A stretch of DNA of 64,000 nt from Anaerolineales bacterium UBA6055. GTDB taxonomy: Bacteria; Chloroflexota; Anaerolineae; Aggregatilineales; Phototrophicaceae. The notes under the pieces are model-generated. The model was given only the letters and a program-made list of their open reading frames with translations. It had not been told where the DNA came from and did not search any database. The translations under genes were made by a program, and so were the position numbers. Shown here one piece after another: positions 46,097-55,162 of this stretch; position 1 is the first letter of the stretch; the number at the start of each line of letters is the position of its first letter. Where the stretch lies: the NCBI GenBank assembly GCA_002428985.1, contig DIYL01000038.1, positions 62,001-126,000 of the forward strand. The letters run 5' to 3'.

Positions 46097-47485
46097 ATGA
46101 TGAAACCAGATGAGCAATTTGCACATTTTATAATCGTCAAGCAAATCGGCTATGGCGGCATGGCGACTGTTTATCAAGCAACAGATTCACGCTCCGGTCG
46201 GAATGTTGCTCTAAAAATCCTGCATGATCAATATTCACAAGACGAAGAAGTTATCCAACGTTTTAACCGCGAAGCCGATATTTTCTATAATCTCATGCAT
46301 CCGAATATTGTTCCGATTGTTGCACATGGTGAACATGATGGAAAGTTCTATATTGCGATGGGATATATGGCGGGTGGTAACCTGTTTAAGATATTCAGCA
46401 AGCCTAAAACCGTCGAAAGTAATTTCACAGTCGGTGTCCTTGACCAAGTTGCCAGCGCGCTTGATTTTGCGCATCAAAAAGGCGTGATTCACCGTGATTT
46501 AAAACTAGAAAATATTCTCTTAGATGATAAAAACACCGCATATCTAGCAGATTTTGGGATTGCATTTCTGACCGATGCGACCCGTTTAACATCGCATCAA
46601 ACGATTGCAGGCACACCGCTATATATGTCCCCCGAACAGGCGTTGGGATTATCCGTTACACCTAGCTCAGATGTTTATTCACTAGCTGTGATGGCATACT
46701 TGATGGTGACAGGCTATCATCCTTTTACTGGGCGTGACCCATACACCGTGCTCAATCAACATATTAGTCAACCGCCCCCTGTCCCCACAACAGTGAATGA
46801 AACACTTCCTCTTGAAGTCGATGAAGTCCTGCTTAAAGGTCTAGCAAAAAAACCACATGAACGCTATGCAACTGCTACCGAGTTTGTTCAAGCATTTGCA
46901 GATGCTGTGCATGTCAACAATCAAACGACACAAACCCTTGTGCGTTTAGATGCACTTAACCCGCAAGCCATCAAAAATATCGAGGATTACAAAGATACGT
47001 TGATGGCTCAACCCGATACGTCAACGGTTGTTATAGGTTCCGATCAACAAAAACCTTCCAGTCGTCGACGCCTTATCATTGGCGGTTTGATTGTCCTCGT
47101 TGTACTAATTGCCGGGCTCGCATTTGGCCTAGATGTTGCAACCGATACTGAAGAATTAGCTATAGCGCAAACTCAAGCATGGCAAGCTATCGAGGCAGAC
47201 ATGACAGCAACCGTCCTCGCTATCGAACCGGTTGCTATCACAACTCGACGCAGTACGCTCCGAGAAAGTCCGCAATCCGGTAGTGAGGAATTTGGTAGGT
47301 TAGATAGCGGAGAGACAGTTAATCTCATTGGTCGTTCTGAAGACAACGAATTTGTCCAAATCGCTCTAGCTGAAGGCGGAACTGGGTATATCAAAGCCGA
47401 TAGTATCGAAACAGATTATGATCTGAATAATCTGCCAATAACCCATCGACGCGGAGAAAAAAATAATTCCGATGATAATGGCTAA
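46097..47485 (+). CDS. transmembrane Ser/Thr protein kinase with extracellular SH3 domain
   Basis: A 462-residue eukaryotic-type kinase of the PknB class. The kinase domain (about 10-270) has IGYGGMATVYQA (Gly loop), VALKIL (ATP lysine), HRDLKLENILL (catalytic Asp) and ADFGIAF (metal-binding DFG); APE is represented by SPEQA. A juxtamembrane linker leads to one helix (about 325-347) and an extracytoplasmic bacterial SH3 domain (about 380-440, TTRRSTLRESPQSGSEEFG...), possibly sensing cell-wall fragments. GAAGG spacing slightly favours the second ATG (46100). The PBP at 32661 and the cell-wall protein next door are possible targets (inference). Confidence 0.93.
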   Translation: MMKPDEQFAHFIIVKQIGYGGMATVYQATDSRSGRNVALKILHDQYSQDEEVIQRFNREADIFYNLMHPNIVPIVAHGEHDGKFYIAMGYMAGGNLFKIFSKPKTVESNFTVGVLDQVASALDFAHQKGVIHRDLKLENILLDDKNTAYLADFGIAFLTDATRLTSHQTIAGTPLYMSPEQALGLSVTPSSDVYSLAVMAYLMVTGYHPFTGRDPYTVLNQHISQPPPVPTTVNETLPLEVDEVLLKGLAKKPHERYATATEFVQAFADAVHVNNQTTQTLVRLDALNPQAIKNIEDYKDTLMAQPDTSTVVIGSDQQKPSSRRRLIIGGLIVLVVLIAGLAFGLDVATDTEELAIAQTQAWQAIEADMTATVLAIEPVAITTRRSTLRESPQSGSEEFGRLDSGETVNLIGRSEDNEFVQIALAEGGTGYIKADSIETDYDLNNLPITHRRGEKNNSDDNG

Positions 47486-47577
47486 ACTCGAACCGCACGA
47501 TTCTTGAGCAAGGCTTGCATGATGACTAAATTTGTGTCATAACTGCATTTCTAATCGTTCATATTCGATACGACTTT

Positions 47578-49113
47578 ATGTACCAACCACCTATCTTACC
47601 CGACGACACGCAACCACATCATATACAGCACGACGATACCCAACCCAATCCAATCGTCGTGCGTCAACGTTGGTGGCAACGTCGTGGGCGTTGGTTATTG
47701 CTCGCTGTGATTGCATCAACTAGTCTAACATTGATGCTAACGCTAGCTTTATTACTACGTCCAACTCCTACCAAGATCATCACCAGTATAGATACACCAG
47801 CCTTAAAATCAGTCACACTTAATATTGGTGGACAGATAACAACCATACAAACAGGCGCAAGTACCATCGCCGACATATTAGAAGAGCAAGAGATCGTTTT
47901 ACCAGAGAATGACACCATAATACCTGCACCCGATGCACCCCTTACAGATGGCATGACTGTAACCATAAACCGCGCACGAGAAGTCACAGTCAGCATCAAC
48001 GGAGATCAACAAACAATCAATACACCCTTTGAAAACCCACTCGATATTCTGAGCAATGCAGGGATTGTACTCACTGATAATGACGACATCAGGGTAGATG
48101 GCACAAAAGCAACGCGTGAAAATTTACAACTATGGACAGTTCCTGCAAACAACATTGAGATCATCACCGCGATGACACTCACCATATTGGATTTAGACAG
48201 CACAATTACGATCAAAACGACTGCTGATACGATCGGAGATGCAGTATTTCAGGCAGGCATCACTTTGTATTTGACAGATACACTATCTCCCCCCGCCGAC
48301 ACACTGCTCACAGATAATATCACTGTGACCATTAACCGCGCCACACCCATTGAGCTAGTCGTTGATGGTGTAACCGTATCAGCACGGACAAAAGCAGCCA
48401 CAGTCGACGGTGTACTTATTGAGATGAATGCCCCATTGTTTGGGCTAGATTATGTTGTGCCTGCTGGTGATACACCCATCACCGAAAATATGACAATCGA
48501 GATTATACGGGTTACAGAAGAAGTCGTGACAGAAACTGAAACCATCAACTATGAAACCACTTATCAAGCTGATGCCGAACGCCCACTCGATGAAAAAGTG
48601 ACCTTGCAAGCAGGTCAAACGGGTATTGCTGAAACACGAACCCGTATTCGCTATGAAAATGGAATTGAGGTCAGCCGGAGTTTAGAGGAGACTACCATCA
48701 CACAAGCCCCTGTTAATGCAGTGATTGCCTACGGCACAAATATCGTGCTTAATACAGTTGATACGCCGGAAGGACCACGTCAATATTGGCGGAAGTTACG
48801 CGTCTATGCCACTAGTTATCATCCCGAAGCACTCGGAGGTGATAACGTCACTGCAATTGGTGCAACCCTTGAAAAAGGTGTGATCGGAGCAGACCCGCGC
48901 ATTATCCCGTGGCGAACCGAGATGTTTGTGCCCGGCTACGGTGTCGGCATGATGGCGGACACAGGGGGGGCACGAAGTTCGAGTTATTGGATTGACCTCG
49001 GTTATAGTGATGCTGACTGGGTTGCGTGGTATCACTATGTTGATGTGTATTTACTAACCCCGATTCCAGATGAGATTAATTACCTCCTACCAGAATGGAC
49101 AGCTATACGCTAA
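47578..49113 (+). CDS. cell-wall protein with DUF348 repeats, G5 domain and 3D domain (YabE/Rpf2-like)
   Basis: A 511-residue membrane-anchored protein. A helix at about 40-60 follows a proline-rich cytoplasmic start. Three ubiquitin-like DUF348 repeats (each with T-x-x-D-x-L-x-E/x-G-I and DGMTVTINRA-like ends) precede a G5 domain (about 310-385) and a C-terminal 3D domain (about 400-490: KGVIGADPRIIPWRTEMFVPGYGVGMMADTGG...WIDLGYSD), which carries the aspartates of the MltA-like lytic transglycosylase core. It probably remodels peptidoglycan; the family includes YabE/YocH-type and Rpf2-type proteins. No clear SD. Confidence 0.88.
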   Translation: MYQPPILPDDTQPHHIQHDDTQPNPIVVRQRWWQRRGRWLLLAVIASTSLTLMLTLALLLRPTPTKIITSIDTPALKSVTLNIGGQITTIQTGASTIADILEEQEIVLPENDTIIPAPDAPLTDGMTVTINRAREVTVSINGDQQTINTPFENPLDILSNAGIVLTDNDDIRVDGTKATRENLQLWTVPANNIEIITAMTLTILDLDSTITIKTTADTIGDAVFQAGITLYLTDTLSPPADTLLTDNITVTINRATPIELVVDGVTVSARTKAATVDGVLIEMNAPLFGLDYVVPAGDTPITENMTIEIIRVTEEVVTETETINYETTYQADAERPLDEKVTLQAGQTGIAETRTRIRYENGIEVSRSLEETTITQAPVNAVIAYGTNIVLNTVDTPEGPRQYWRKLRVYATSYHPEALGGDNVTAIGATLEKGVIGADPRIIPWRTEMFVPGYGVGMMADTGGARSSSYWIDLGYSDADWVAWYHYVDVYLLTPIPDEINYLLPEWTAIR

Positions 49114-49193
49114 CTAAATTTTGCAGTGTCCCCCTATCAAACGGTAAACTATAAGCATAATAGATTTGTATTTTTTGAAAGGAATACACAATA

Positions 49194-50069
49194 ATGATTT
49201 TAACAACGTACCAAACGGATGCTGGTGTGCAACTGGGCATCAAAACTGATAAAGGCATCCTCGATGTAACAAAAGCTAGTGAGGCCCTCAATGTCGATTT
49301 AGATCCTAACGTCGATGCAGTCTATGCATTGGGACTTGATGCGATGGGTGCACTCAAAAGCCTCGTCGAACAAGCTGACGATGATGTGCTATTCATCGAT
49401 GAAAGCACCATCACCTATGCGCCTGTTGTACCGAATCCGGGCAAAATTTTGTGTGTGGGCTTAAATTACAGTAAACATGCCGCAGAATCCGGTATGGCAG
49501 AACCTGAAAATCCGGTACTGTTCAGCAAGTTTAATAATACAATCGCTGCTCCAAATGAAGATGTCCCGATCCAAGATGATTGGCAAGCTGTCGATTATGA
49601 AGCAGAACTTGGTGTGGTTATCGGTAAAACCGCCCGCAACGTCAGCGAAGCCGATGCCCTAGATTATGTCTTCGGCTACTGTAACATAAACGATCTATCG
49701 GAACGCGATTTGCAAATGTTAACCGGACAGTGGTTACTTGGTAAAACACTCGACAAATTCCTGCCACTCGGGCCTTATGTTGTCACATCAGATGATATTA
49801 CCGACCCACAAAATTTGTCTGTCAAAGGTTGGCTAAACGGCGAATTACGTCAGGATAGCAACACGTCCGATATGATTTTTAACGTCGCGCAGGTGATTGC
49901 ATTCGCCAGCAAAATCATGACCCTCAACCCCGGTGATGTCATCAGCACGGGTACGCCTGAAGGTGTTATTCTCGGCATGGATCCAAAAGTTTGGCTCAAA
50001 CCCGGCGATGAATACACCATTGAAATCGAAGGGCTTGGCAAACTCACGAATAAGATGGTCGAGGCGTAA
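49194..50069 (+). CDS. fumarylacetoacetate hydrolase family protein
   Basis: A 291-residue FAH-family enzyme, catalysing hydrolysis, decarboxylation or isomerisation of beta-diketo or catechol-pathway acids. Visible: KILCVGLNYSKHAAESG (active-site loop), PVLFSKFNNTI, DYEAELGVVIGKTARNV (metal-binding Glu), FGYCNINDLSERDLQ and GDVISTGTPEGV. AAAGGA precedes ATG. The downstream epimerase starts 2 bases after the stop, so the two form an operon, perhaps for a sugar-acid pathway. Confidence 0.9.
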   Translation: MILTTYQTDAGVQLGIKTDKGILDVTKASEALNVDLDPNVDAVYALGLDAMGALKSLVEQADDDVLFIDESTITYAPVVPNPGKILCVGLNYSKHAAESGMAEPENPVLFSKFNNTIAAPNEDVPIQDDWQAVDYEAELGVVIGKTARNVSEADALDYVFGYCNINDLSERDLQMLTGQWLLGKTLDKFLPLGPYVVTSDDITDPQNLSVKGWLNGELRQDSNTSDMIFNVAQVIAFASKIMTLNPGDVISTGTPEGVILGMDPKVWLKPGDEYTIEIEGLGKLTNKMVEA

Positions 50070-50071
50070 TC

Positions 50072-51016
50072 ATGGCAGATACCTATTTAATTACAGGTGG
50101 CATGGGCTGCATCGGCGCATGGGTCATTCATCATCTGCTAGAAAACGACAAGGCAGTGGTCAACTTCGATCAAAGTACGGATACCCATCGCCTTGATTGG
50201 TTAATGTCGGCAGATGAGCAAGAAGCGATCACATTTGTACAAGGTGACTTACGCGATACTGATCAAGTTAAATCAGTTATCAAAGATAATGGCATCACCC
50301 ACATTATCCATCTCGCAGCATTACAGGTACCGATGTGTCGTGCCAATCCGGTGCTTGGGGCACAAGTGAATGTCGTCGGCACAGTCAACATCTTCGAAGC
50401 CGCGCGTGAAAATGACATCAATCATATCGCCTATGCGTCGTCGATTGCTGTATATGGGTCAGCCAATGATTATCCAGCTGGACTCATCGCTCATGATGCA
50501 CCCAAGCTACCGCGCACACTCTACGGTGCATATAAAGTTGCAAACGAGAACACAGCACAGATTTACTATAACGACTACGGTATTTCGAGCACCAATCTAC
50601 GCCCGTATACAGTCTATGGTGTAGGGCGAGATCAAGGTCTGACGAGTGAGCCAACAAAAGCATTGGTCGCAGTTGTTAAAGGTGAAGACTATCAGATTAC
50701 GTTTGGTGGGAAAATGCAATTCCATTTTGCATCGGATGTCGCTAAGCAATTTATATTAGCTTCGGAAACTCCATCTGGTGGTGCACTCGGATTCAATATG
50801 GGACAACCACCACAAGCAGTCACCGAATTCGCAGACATAGTGGAAGACATCGAACCATCCGCAAAAATTGAAGTCGATGATAAGCCACTCCCATTCCCCG
50901 AAGGATTCGATGATACCGAGCTAAAAGCCCATTTTGATACGGTCTATGAAACACCGTTAGCCGATGGTATCGAACAGACGTTGGCACATATCCGTCGTTT
51001 AGGCGATGCGATTTAG
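50072..51016 (+). CDS. NAD(P)-dependent sugar epimerase/dehydratase (extended SDR)
   Basis: A 314-residue extended short-chain dehydrogenase. The coenzyme-binding loop TGGMGCIGAW is near residues 8-17, HLAALQVP lies in the middle, and the active-site YGAYK follows PRTL (about 150-154). Substrate is probably a nucleotide sugar or uronate; the FAH-family partner upstream suggests catabolism, for example uronate or aldonate handling. A terminator lies 18 bases after the stop. Confidence 0.88.
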   Translation: MADTYLITGGMGCIGAWVIHHLLENDKAVVNFDQSTDTHRLDWLMSADEQEAITFVQGDLRDTDQVKSVIKDNGITHIIHLAALQVPMCRANPVLGAQVNVVGTVNIFEAARENDINHIAYASSIAVYGSANDYPAGLIAHDAPKLPRTLYGAYKVANENTAQIYYNDYGISSTNLRPYTVYGVGRDQGLTSEPTKALVAVVKGEDYQITFGGKMQFHFASDVAKQFILASETPSGGALGFNMGQPPQAVTEFADIVEDIEPSAKIEVDDKPLPFPEGFDDTELKAHFDTVYETPLADGIEQTLAHIRRLGDAI

Positions 51017-51033
51017 AGTTTAGCTGTTAGCAT

Positions 51034-51066
51034 CTAGCCACTAGCGATATTTCTGGTGGCTGGTTT
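51034..51066 (+). terminator. terminator of the FAH-epimerase operon
   Basis: CTAGCCACTAG and CTGGTGGCTGG form an 11-bp stem (three G-T pairs) around an 8-base loop, followed by TTTCCTTC. Confidence 0.65.
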
Positions 51067-51112
51067 CCTTCAAATCCGTAGACCTTCACTGAAACTACCC
51101 ATAACAAGATAC

Positions 51113-51190
51113 GTTCTGTTCTAATGAGTTAGATGCATTAGTTCTTATGATCATTTATCGTTCTTATTTGACAAAAAGAACAAAAGTTCT
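51113..51190 (+). promoter_or_regulatory. cluster of GTTCT sites upstream of the VOC gene
   Basis: GTTCT occurs at 51113, 51118, 51141, 51160 and 51186. The sites at 51141 and 51160 are both GTTCTTAT, 19 bases apart. AGAAC (51177-51181) with GTTCT (51186-51190) forms an inverted repeat lying between the -35 and -10 boxes. This looks like a multi-site operator; the regulator is unknown. Confidence 0.5.
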
Positions 51191-51197
51191 ATATCAT
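51168..51197 (+). promoter_or_regulatory. promoter of the VOC gene
   Basis: TTGACA at 51168-51173, 18-base spacer, TATCAT at 51192-51197, about 35 bases before the preferred start codon. Confidence 0.55.
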
Positions 51198-51232
51198 AAT
51201 ATCAACTAAAAATGGAGCGAGGCAACGACATT

Positions 51233-51634
51233 ATGAGCAAACGAGTTAAAGGCATTGGTGGTATCTTTTTTAAAGCGAAGAATCCAAAAGATTTACTAGC
51301 ATGGTACAGCAAACATCTTGGTATTAGTCCGTTACCACATAGCCCATGGGGTCCAGATGATGATGCAGCATTATTCGAATATCGCAATCTCGATAATCCC
51401 GACCAGAAAAATTATGCGGTATTTTCGGCTTCCCCCGAAGATTCTGATGAATTTGATAAGCCATTTATGTTCAACTTCCGCGTGGATGATCTTGATACTG
51501 TTTTAGCTGAGCTTGCTGAAGAAGGCATCGAAAAAGACGGAGACATTCAAGAATATACTTATGGGCGATTTGTGCACCTACGTGATCCCGAAGGCAATCG
51601 CATCGAATTATGGGAACCCGCCGAAGGGTTCTAA
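51233..51634 (+). CDS. VOC/glyoxalase-fold protein
   Basis: A 133-residue vicinal-oxygen-chelate protein of the glyoxalase/bleomycin-resistance superfamily: GIGGIFFKAKNPKDLLAWYSKHLGI at the start and HLRDPEGNRIELWEP at the end (metal-ligand Glu in ELWE). The pattern is that of small single-domain members, which dimerise and act in detoxification or as dioxygenases; substrate unknown. The ATG at 51212 has no SD and the one at 51233 is weakly supported by GCGAGG. Preceded by a promoter with repeated GTTCT words. Confidence 0.85.
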   Translation: MSKRVKGIGGIFFKAKNPKDLLAWYSKHLGISPLPHSPWGPDDDAALFEYRNLDNPDQKNYAVFSASPEDSDEFDKPFMFNFRVDDLDTVLAELAEEGIEKDGDIQEYTYGRFVHLRDPEGNRIELWEPAEGF

Positions 51635-51676
51635 TAGAGGTATATTAAACGGTGAATTGGGCTAAAAGTCTTGTAT

Positions 51677-51702
51677 GTGGGTGAGCAACATGTCTCACCC
51701 AC
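51677..51702. terminator. hairpin between convergent VOC and cysS genes
   Basis: GTGGGTGAG and CTCACCCAC form a perfect 9-bp stem with an 8-base loop. T-runs on either side are poor, so it may work as a bidirectional terminator or just stabilise 3' ends. Confidence 0.55.
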
Positions 51703-51716
51703 ATTAGCAATCAAAT

Positions 51717-53180
51717 TTACTGAATTTTCCAAACCGTACCATCAGCACGATCTTCAAGAACAATACCCAAGCCAGAGAGTTCATCCCGGATTTCGTCACT
51801 ACGGGCATAATTTTTCTCAGCACGAGCTTGTGCACGCATATCAATCAACATCTGGATCAATGAAGCTTCGCGTTCACTATCACCACCATCCGCAGTTTCA
51901 ACATCAGGAACAAGCCCAAGTACCTCACCACCTGTCGAAACATAGGTCTCATTGATCGCCTTTAAGACTTCGAGCCCCACTTCAGTATCGCCATTAAGTA
52001 ATGAGTTGACATCACGGGTTAATTCTTGCAAGCTCGCAATCGCGCGTGGTGTGTTGAAGTCGTCATCCATCACTTCTTTAAAATCAGCTTTGGTTTTGTC
52101 TAGACGTTCCAAAAATGCATTCCCTGCGTCGCCTTCCGGTGCACTATTCATGCTCTGGCGGGTCAAACGAACGGCATTCATCATACGTTCCCATCCAGAT
52201 TTTGCTGATGATAACGAGTCATCACCATAAACCACCGGATTGCTGTAATGCGACGTCAAGATAAAGTAGCGCAATTCTTGCGGACGATAATCTTGTAGCG
52301 CATCTTTAATTGTGATGAAGTTACCCAGTGATTTACTCATTTTCACTGGAATGCCTTCAAACTCATCCATCACCATTAGACTACCTGTGAGCATCCAATA
52401 GTTAGCAAATGCTTCGCCATTAGCGCATTCACTCTGGGCGATTTCGTTTTCATTATGTGGGTAAATGTTATCAATTCCACCACCATGAATATCAAAGTTT
52501 GCACCCAGGTATTTACGTGCCATCGCCGAGCACTCGATATGCCAACCGGGGAACCCTTCGCCCCATGGGCTGTTCCAACGCAAAATGTGTTCTGGATCAG
52601 CTTTTTTCCAAAGTGCGAAGTCCGCTGGATGTTTCTTCTCACCACCAACTAAATCACGGGTTTCATCTTGTTGGTCTTCGAGCTTACGGTTCGATAATTT
52701 ACCGTAGTCATCATCACTAGATACATCAAAATAAACACTACCATCCGCTTCGTATGCATTACCGTTTTGGATGAGTGTTTCAATCATTTCGATTTGTTCA
52801 GGGACATGTCCACTTGCACGTGGTGAAATATCAGGGCGAGTGACACCGAGTGCATCCATATCCTCAAAATAACTGCGGGCATATTTTTCGACAATTGCCA
52901 TAGGTCTAGCGTTCAATAGCCCCGCTTTTAATAGAATTGGGTCATCATCATTCGCACGTAAATGCCCAACATCTGTGATATTTTGGACATAGAGGACATC
53001 CAACCCACTATACCGTAGGTACCGTACCACAACATCAAACGAGACATACGTAGACGCATGCCCCAGATGCGAATTGTCATAGACCGTCGGACCACAGACA
53101 TACATACCGACGCGCCCTTCATTAATTGGTTTAAATTCCTGTTTTTCGCGCCCTAGCACGTTAAAGATATGTAATGCCAT
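51717..53180 (-). CDS. cysS: cysteinyl-tRNA synthetase
   Basis: Class I aminoacyl-tRNA synthetase of 487 residues. The zinc-site cysteine region MYVCGPTVYDNSHLGHA (with HLGH as the HIGH motif), PGWHIECSAMA, DIHGGGIDNIYPHNENEIAQ and VKMSKSLGNF (KMSKS) are all present. It charges tRNA-Cys in the cytoplasm. I looked for a T-box leader in the 270 bases upstream and saw none. Confidence 0.97.
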   Translation of the reverse strand: MALHIFNVLGREKQEFKPINEGRVGMYVCGPTVYDNSHLGHASTYVSFDVVVRYLRYSGLDVLYVQNITDVGHLRANDDDPILLKAGLLNARPMAIVEKYARSYFEDMDALGVTRPDISPRASGHVPEQIEMIETLIQNGNAYEADGSVYFDVSSDDDYGKLSNRKLEDQQDETRDLVGGEKKHPADFALWKKADPEHILRWNSPWGEGFPGWHIECSAMARKYLGANFDIHGGGIDNIYPHNENEIAQSECANGEAFANYWMLTGSLMVMDEFEGIPVKMSKSLGNFITIKDALQDYRPQELRYFILTSHYSNPVVYGDDSLSSAKSGWERMMNAVRLTRQSMNSAPEGDAGNAFLERLDKTKADFKEVMDDDFNTPRAIASLQELTRDVNSLLNGDTEVGLEVLKAINETYVSTGGEVLGLVPDVETADGGDSEREASLIQMLIDMRAQARAEKNYARSDEIRDELSGLGIVLEDRADGTVWKIQ

Positions 53181-53405
53181 ATCGTCGCTTGTCTCCTCTG
53201 TGTAATTCTTACTGACAGGTGATTATTGTATCAGACTATAAGTTTATGATTAAGTTTTAGCTATCGCCAAGTGAATATTTTGTCAACAAATGAGTTGATG
53301 GTTTAACTGCTAACAAGATCATAATTTAGTCGCATCGAAACCCAGATTTCTTACCGATTATGCTTGTATCCTATGGATATGCCATATATGATTCAAGTGG
53401 ATACC

Positions 53406-53425
53406 TTATCTGACAAATCAGATAA
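53406..53425. promoter_or_regulatory. perfect inverted repeat before the inositol-monophosphatase gene
   Basis: TTATCTGA and TCAGATAA, 8 bp each, separated by CAAA, end 25 bases before the start codon. Likely operator or short attenuating hairpin; no T-run follows. Confidence 0.45.
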
Positions 53426-53450
53426 TTCACAAGCCAAATAGGGAGATGGG

Positions 53451-54257
53451 ATGGACTTACAAGCGATTCATGACCATGTTATTCAATTGGCACGACGGGC
53501 AGGAGCGACGATCATGGATTTTTATGATCGCCCGTTTAAAGAGATGACCAAATCAAACGCTGCCGATATTGTCACCCCAGCCGACAAAGCCACAGAAACA
53601 GTGATTGTCTCCGATTTACTAGCACATTATCCAGATCATCATGTTGTCGGCGAAGAAGGCGGTGGTCAGGGTGCAGAAGTCCATACAGCAGAATACTTTT
53701 GGTATGTTGACCCGATTGATGGTACAAATAATTTTGCAAACAAAATCCCCCATTTTTCAACCAGCATTGCATTAGCTGACAAAGACTTAAATCCGCTTCT
53801 TGGCGTGATATATGATCCGACGCGTGATGAGTTATTTAGTGCTATTAAAGGCGATGGTGCATGGGTTGATGGTGAAGCGATGCGGGTCTCAACCACAACA
53901 GATTTATCGCAATCAATTGTTGTCAGCGGTTTCCCATATATCAAATGGACAAGTGAGGATAATAATCTCGCCGAATGGAGTCGGTTTGTCGTGCGTGTAC
54001 GTGGAGCACGTCGGACAGGGTCAGCCGCCTTAGATGCAGCATATGTTGCATGTGGGCGATTTGAGGGATATTGGGAACGACACATCAACTCATGGGACAT
54101 TGCAGCAGGCGCATTATTAGTGCAAGAAGCTGGTGGTACAGTAACCAACTATGCAGGAGAAACCCCACCGCAATATCTTGACCAGCGCGAAATTTTGATG
54201 AGCAACGGACATATCCATCAAGATATGGTCAAGCTTCTTACCCACTCATCGATGTGA
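53451..54257 (+). CDS. inositol monophosphatase family protein
   Basis: A 268-residue Mg-dependent sugar/inositol phosphatase. Motifs: VGEEGG (metal Glu), WYVDPIDGTNNF (the DPIDGT motif) and NSWDIAAGALLVQEAGG (WDxAAG motif). Substrates may be inositol phosphate, histidinol phosphate or 3'-phosphoadenosine phosphate. GGGAG precedes the ATG. The 3' end overlaps the convergent acetyltransferase gene by 40 bases, which is unusually long for a convergent pair. Confidence 0.92.
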   Translation: MDLQAIHDHVIQLARRAGATIMDFYDRPFKEMTKSNAADIVTPADKATETVIVSDLLAHYPDHHVVGEEGGGQGAEVHTAEYFWYVDPIDGTNNFANKIPHFSTSIALADKDLNPLLGVIYDPTRDELFSAIKGDGAWVDGEAMRVSTTTDLSQSIVVSGFPYIKWTSEDNNLAEWSRFVVRVRGARRTGSAALDAAYVACGRFEGYWERHINSWDIAAGALLVQEAGGTVTNYAGETPPQYLDQREILMSNGHIHQDMVKLLTHSSM

Positions 54258-55138
54258 TATTTGACTTTAAAACCAACTGACTCATAGAGTTTTCCTGATG
54301 CAATATTTTTATCAGGCGGTTCATGGCATACATATGCTCGTTGAATGCCCTGCTCGGCTTGCATCGTTTTGAGCACATGCACCATCAGCGCTTTGCCGAT
54401 ACCTCTGCGTCGGAAGTCACTGTGTGTGCCAACTGGCTCAAATAAAATACTGTCGTTAATGTCATCATGCCAGACATTTGTGAATGCTGCAAAGCGTCCA
54501 TCGTGCGCTACGACAACAAATTCGCGTTCCATATGCGGTGCATTAAACACCTTGCCATATATCTCTGCATTCCACTTGTTGGTAAAACTATGATTATGCA
54601 CATCAGCTAATTGTTCTAAATCATTACCAGTTGCTAATCGGATTGTAAATCCATCCGGCAAGAACACATCAGGAAAAGTCTGTAAATCATGCTCAGTTAA
54701 TACAAGAGCAAGTTTGCTATGTTTGTATCCCTGTGCTGTGACAAAGTCTTTATACCGTGTATCGTTGGTGCATACTTCAAATACCAATTCCTTAGGGACG
54801 GTATCAATACGATTAGCAAAATCAATTGTCGCTTTTTCACACCACTCAAAGATGTCTTTGTGAGTATCTGTAAAGCGATATTCGGGCGCAATTTGTAAAT
54901 CAAATGATTCCCACCAACCAAAAATACTTACGAACGCAACAATCTCTGCGTTATCATCTTCCCAATAATAAAGAATATCAGATGGATCATATCCACGACC
55001 AAAACCGCCGTTGAATATTCGATGTCCAACATCACCTTTATGAACATGGTTAAATTCTGTGACTTGTTCTGACCATTGCATTAATGCACGTTGGACGCGG
55101 ACTAGATCTTCGCTAGTGTTATAGGATTTACGTTTCAT
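54218..55138 (-). CDS. GNAT-family N-acetyltransferase, two-domain
   Basis: A 306-residue protein. Residues 1-150 resemble a degenerate GNAT half (YWEDDNAEIVAFVSIFGWWESFDLQIAPEYR) and residues 160-305 a functional GNAT domain with the acetyl-CoA motif THSDFRRRGIGKALMVHVLKTM (about 235-256). Such tandem acetyltransferases include mycothiol-synthase-like enzymes; the substrate here is unknown. CAGGGATT precedes the ATG. The SpoIIAA-like gene lies upstream in the same direction with a 24-base gap, so they probably share a transcript. Confidence 0.85.
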   Translation of the reverse strand: MKRKSYNTSEDLVRVQRALMQWSEQVTEFNHVHKGDVGHRIFNGGFGRGYDPSDILYYWEDDNAEIVAFVSIFGWWESFDLQIAPEYRFTDTHKDIFEWCEKATIDFANRIDTVPKELVFEVCTNDTRYKDFVTAQGYKHSKLALVLTEHDLQTFPDVFLPDGFTIRLATGNDLEQLADVHNHSFTNKWNAEIYGKVFNAPHMEREFVVVAHDGRFAAFTNVWHDDINDSILFEPVGTHSDFRRRGIGKALMVHVLKTMQAEQGIQRAYVCHEPPDKNIASGKLYESVGFKVKYHIDEWVRSLTIS

Positions 55139-55162
55139 ACAATCCCTGCTGTTTAAAGTCGT

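Noticed and set aside
53181..53450. T-box leader upstream of cysS
   Set aside because: I looked for the T-box core and a specifier hairpin on the - strand and found neither.
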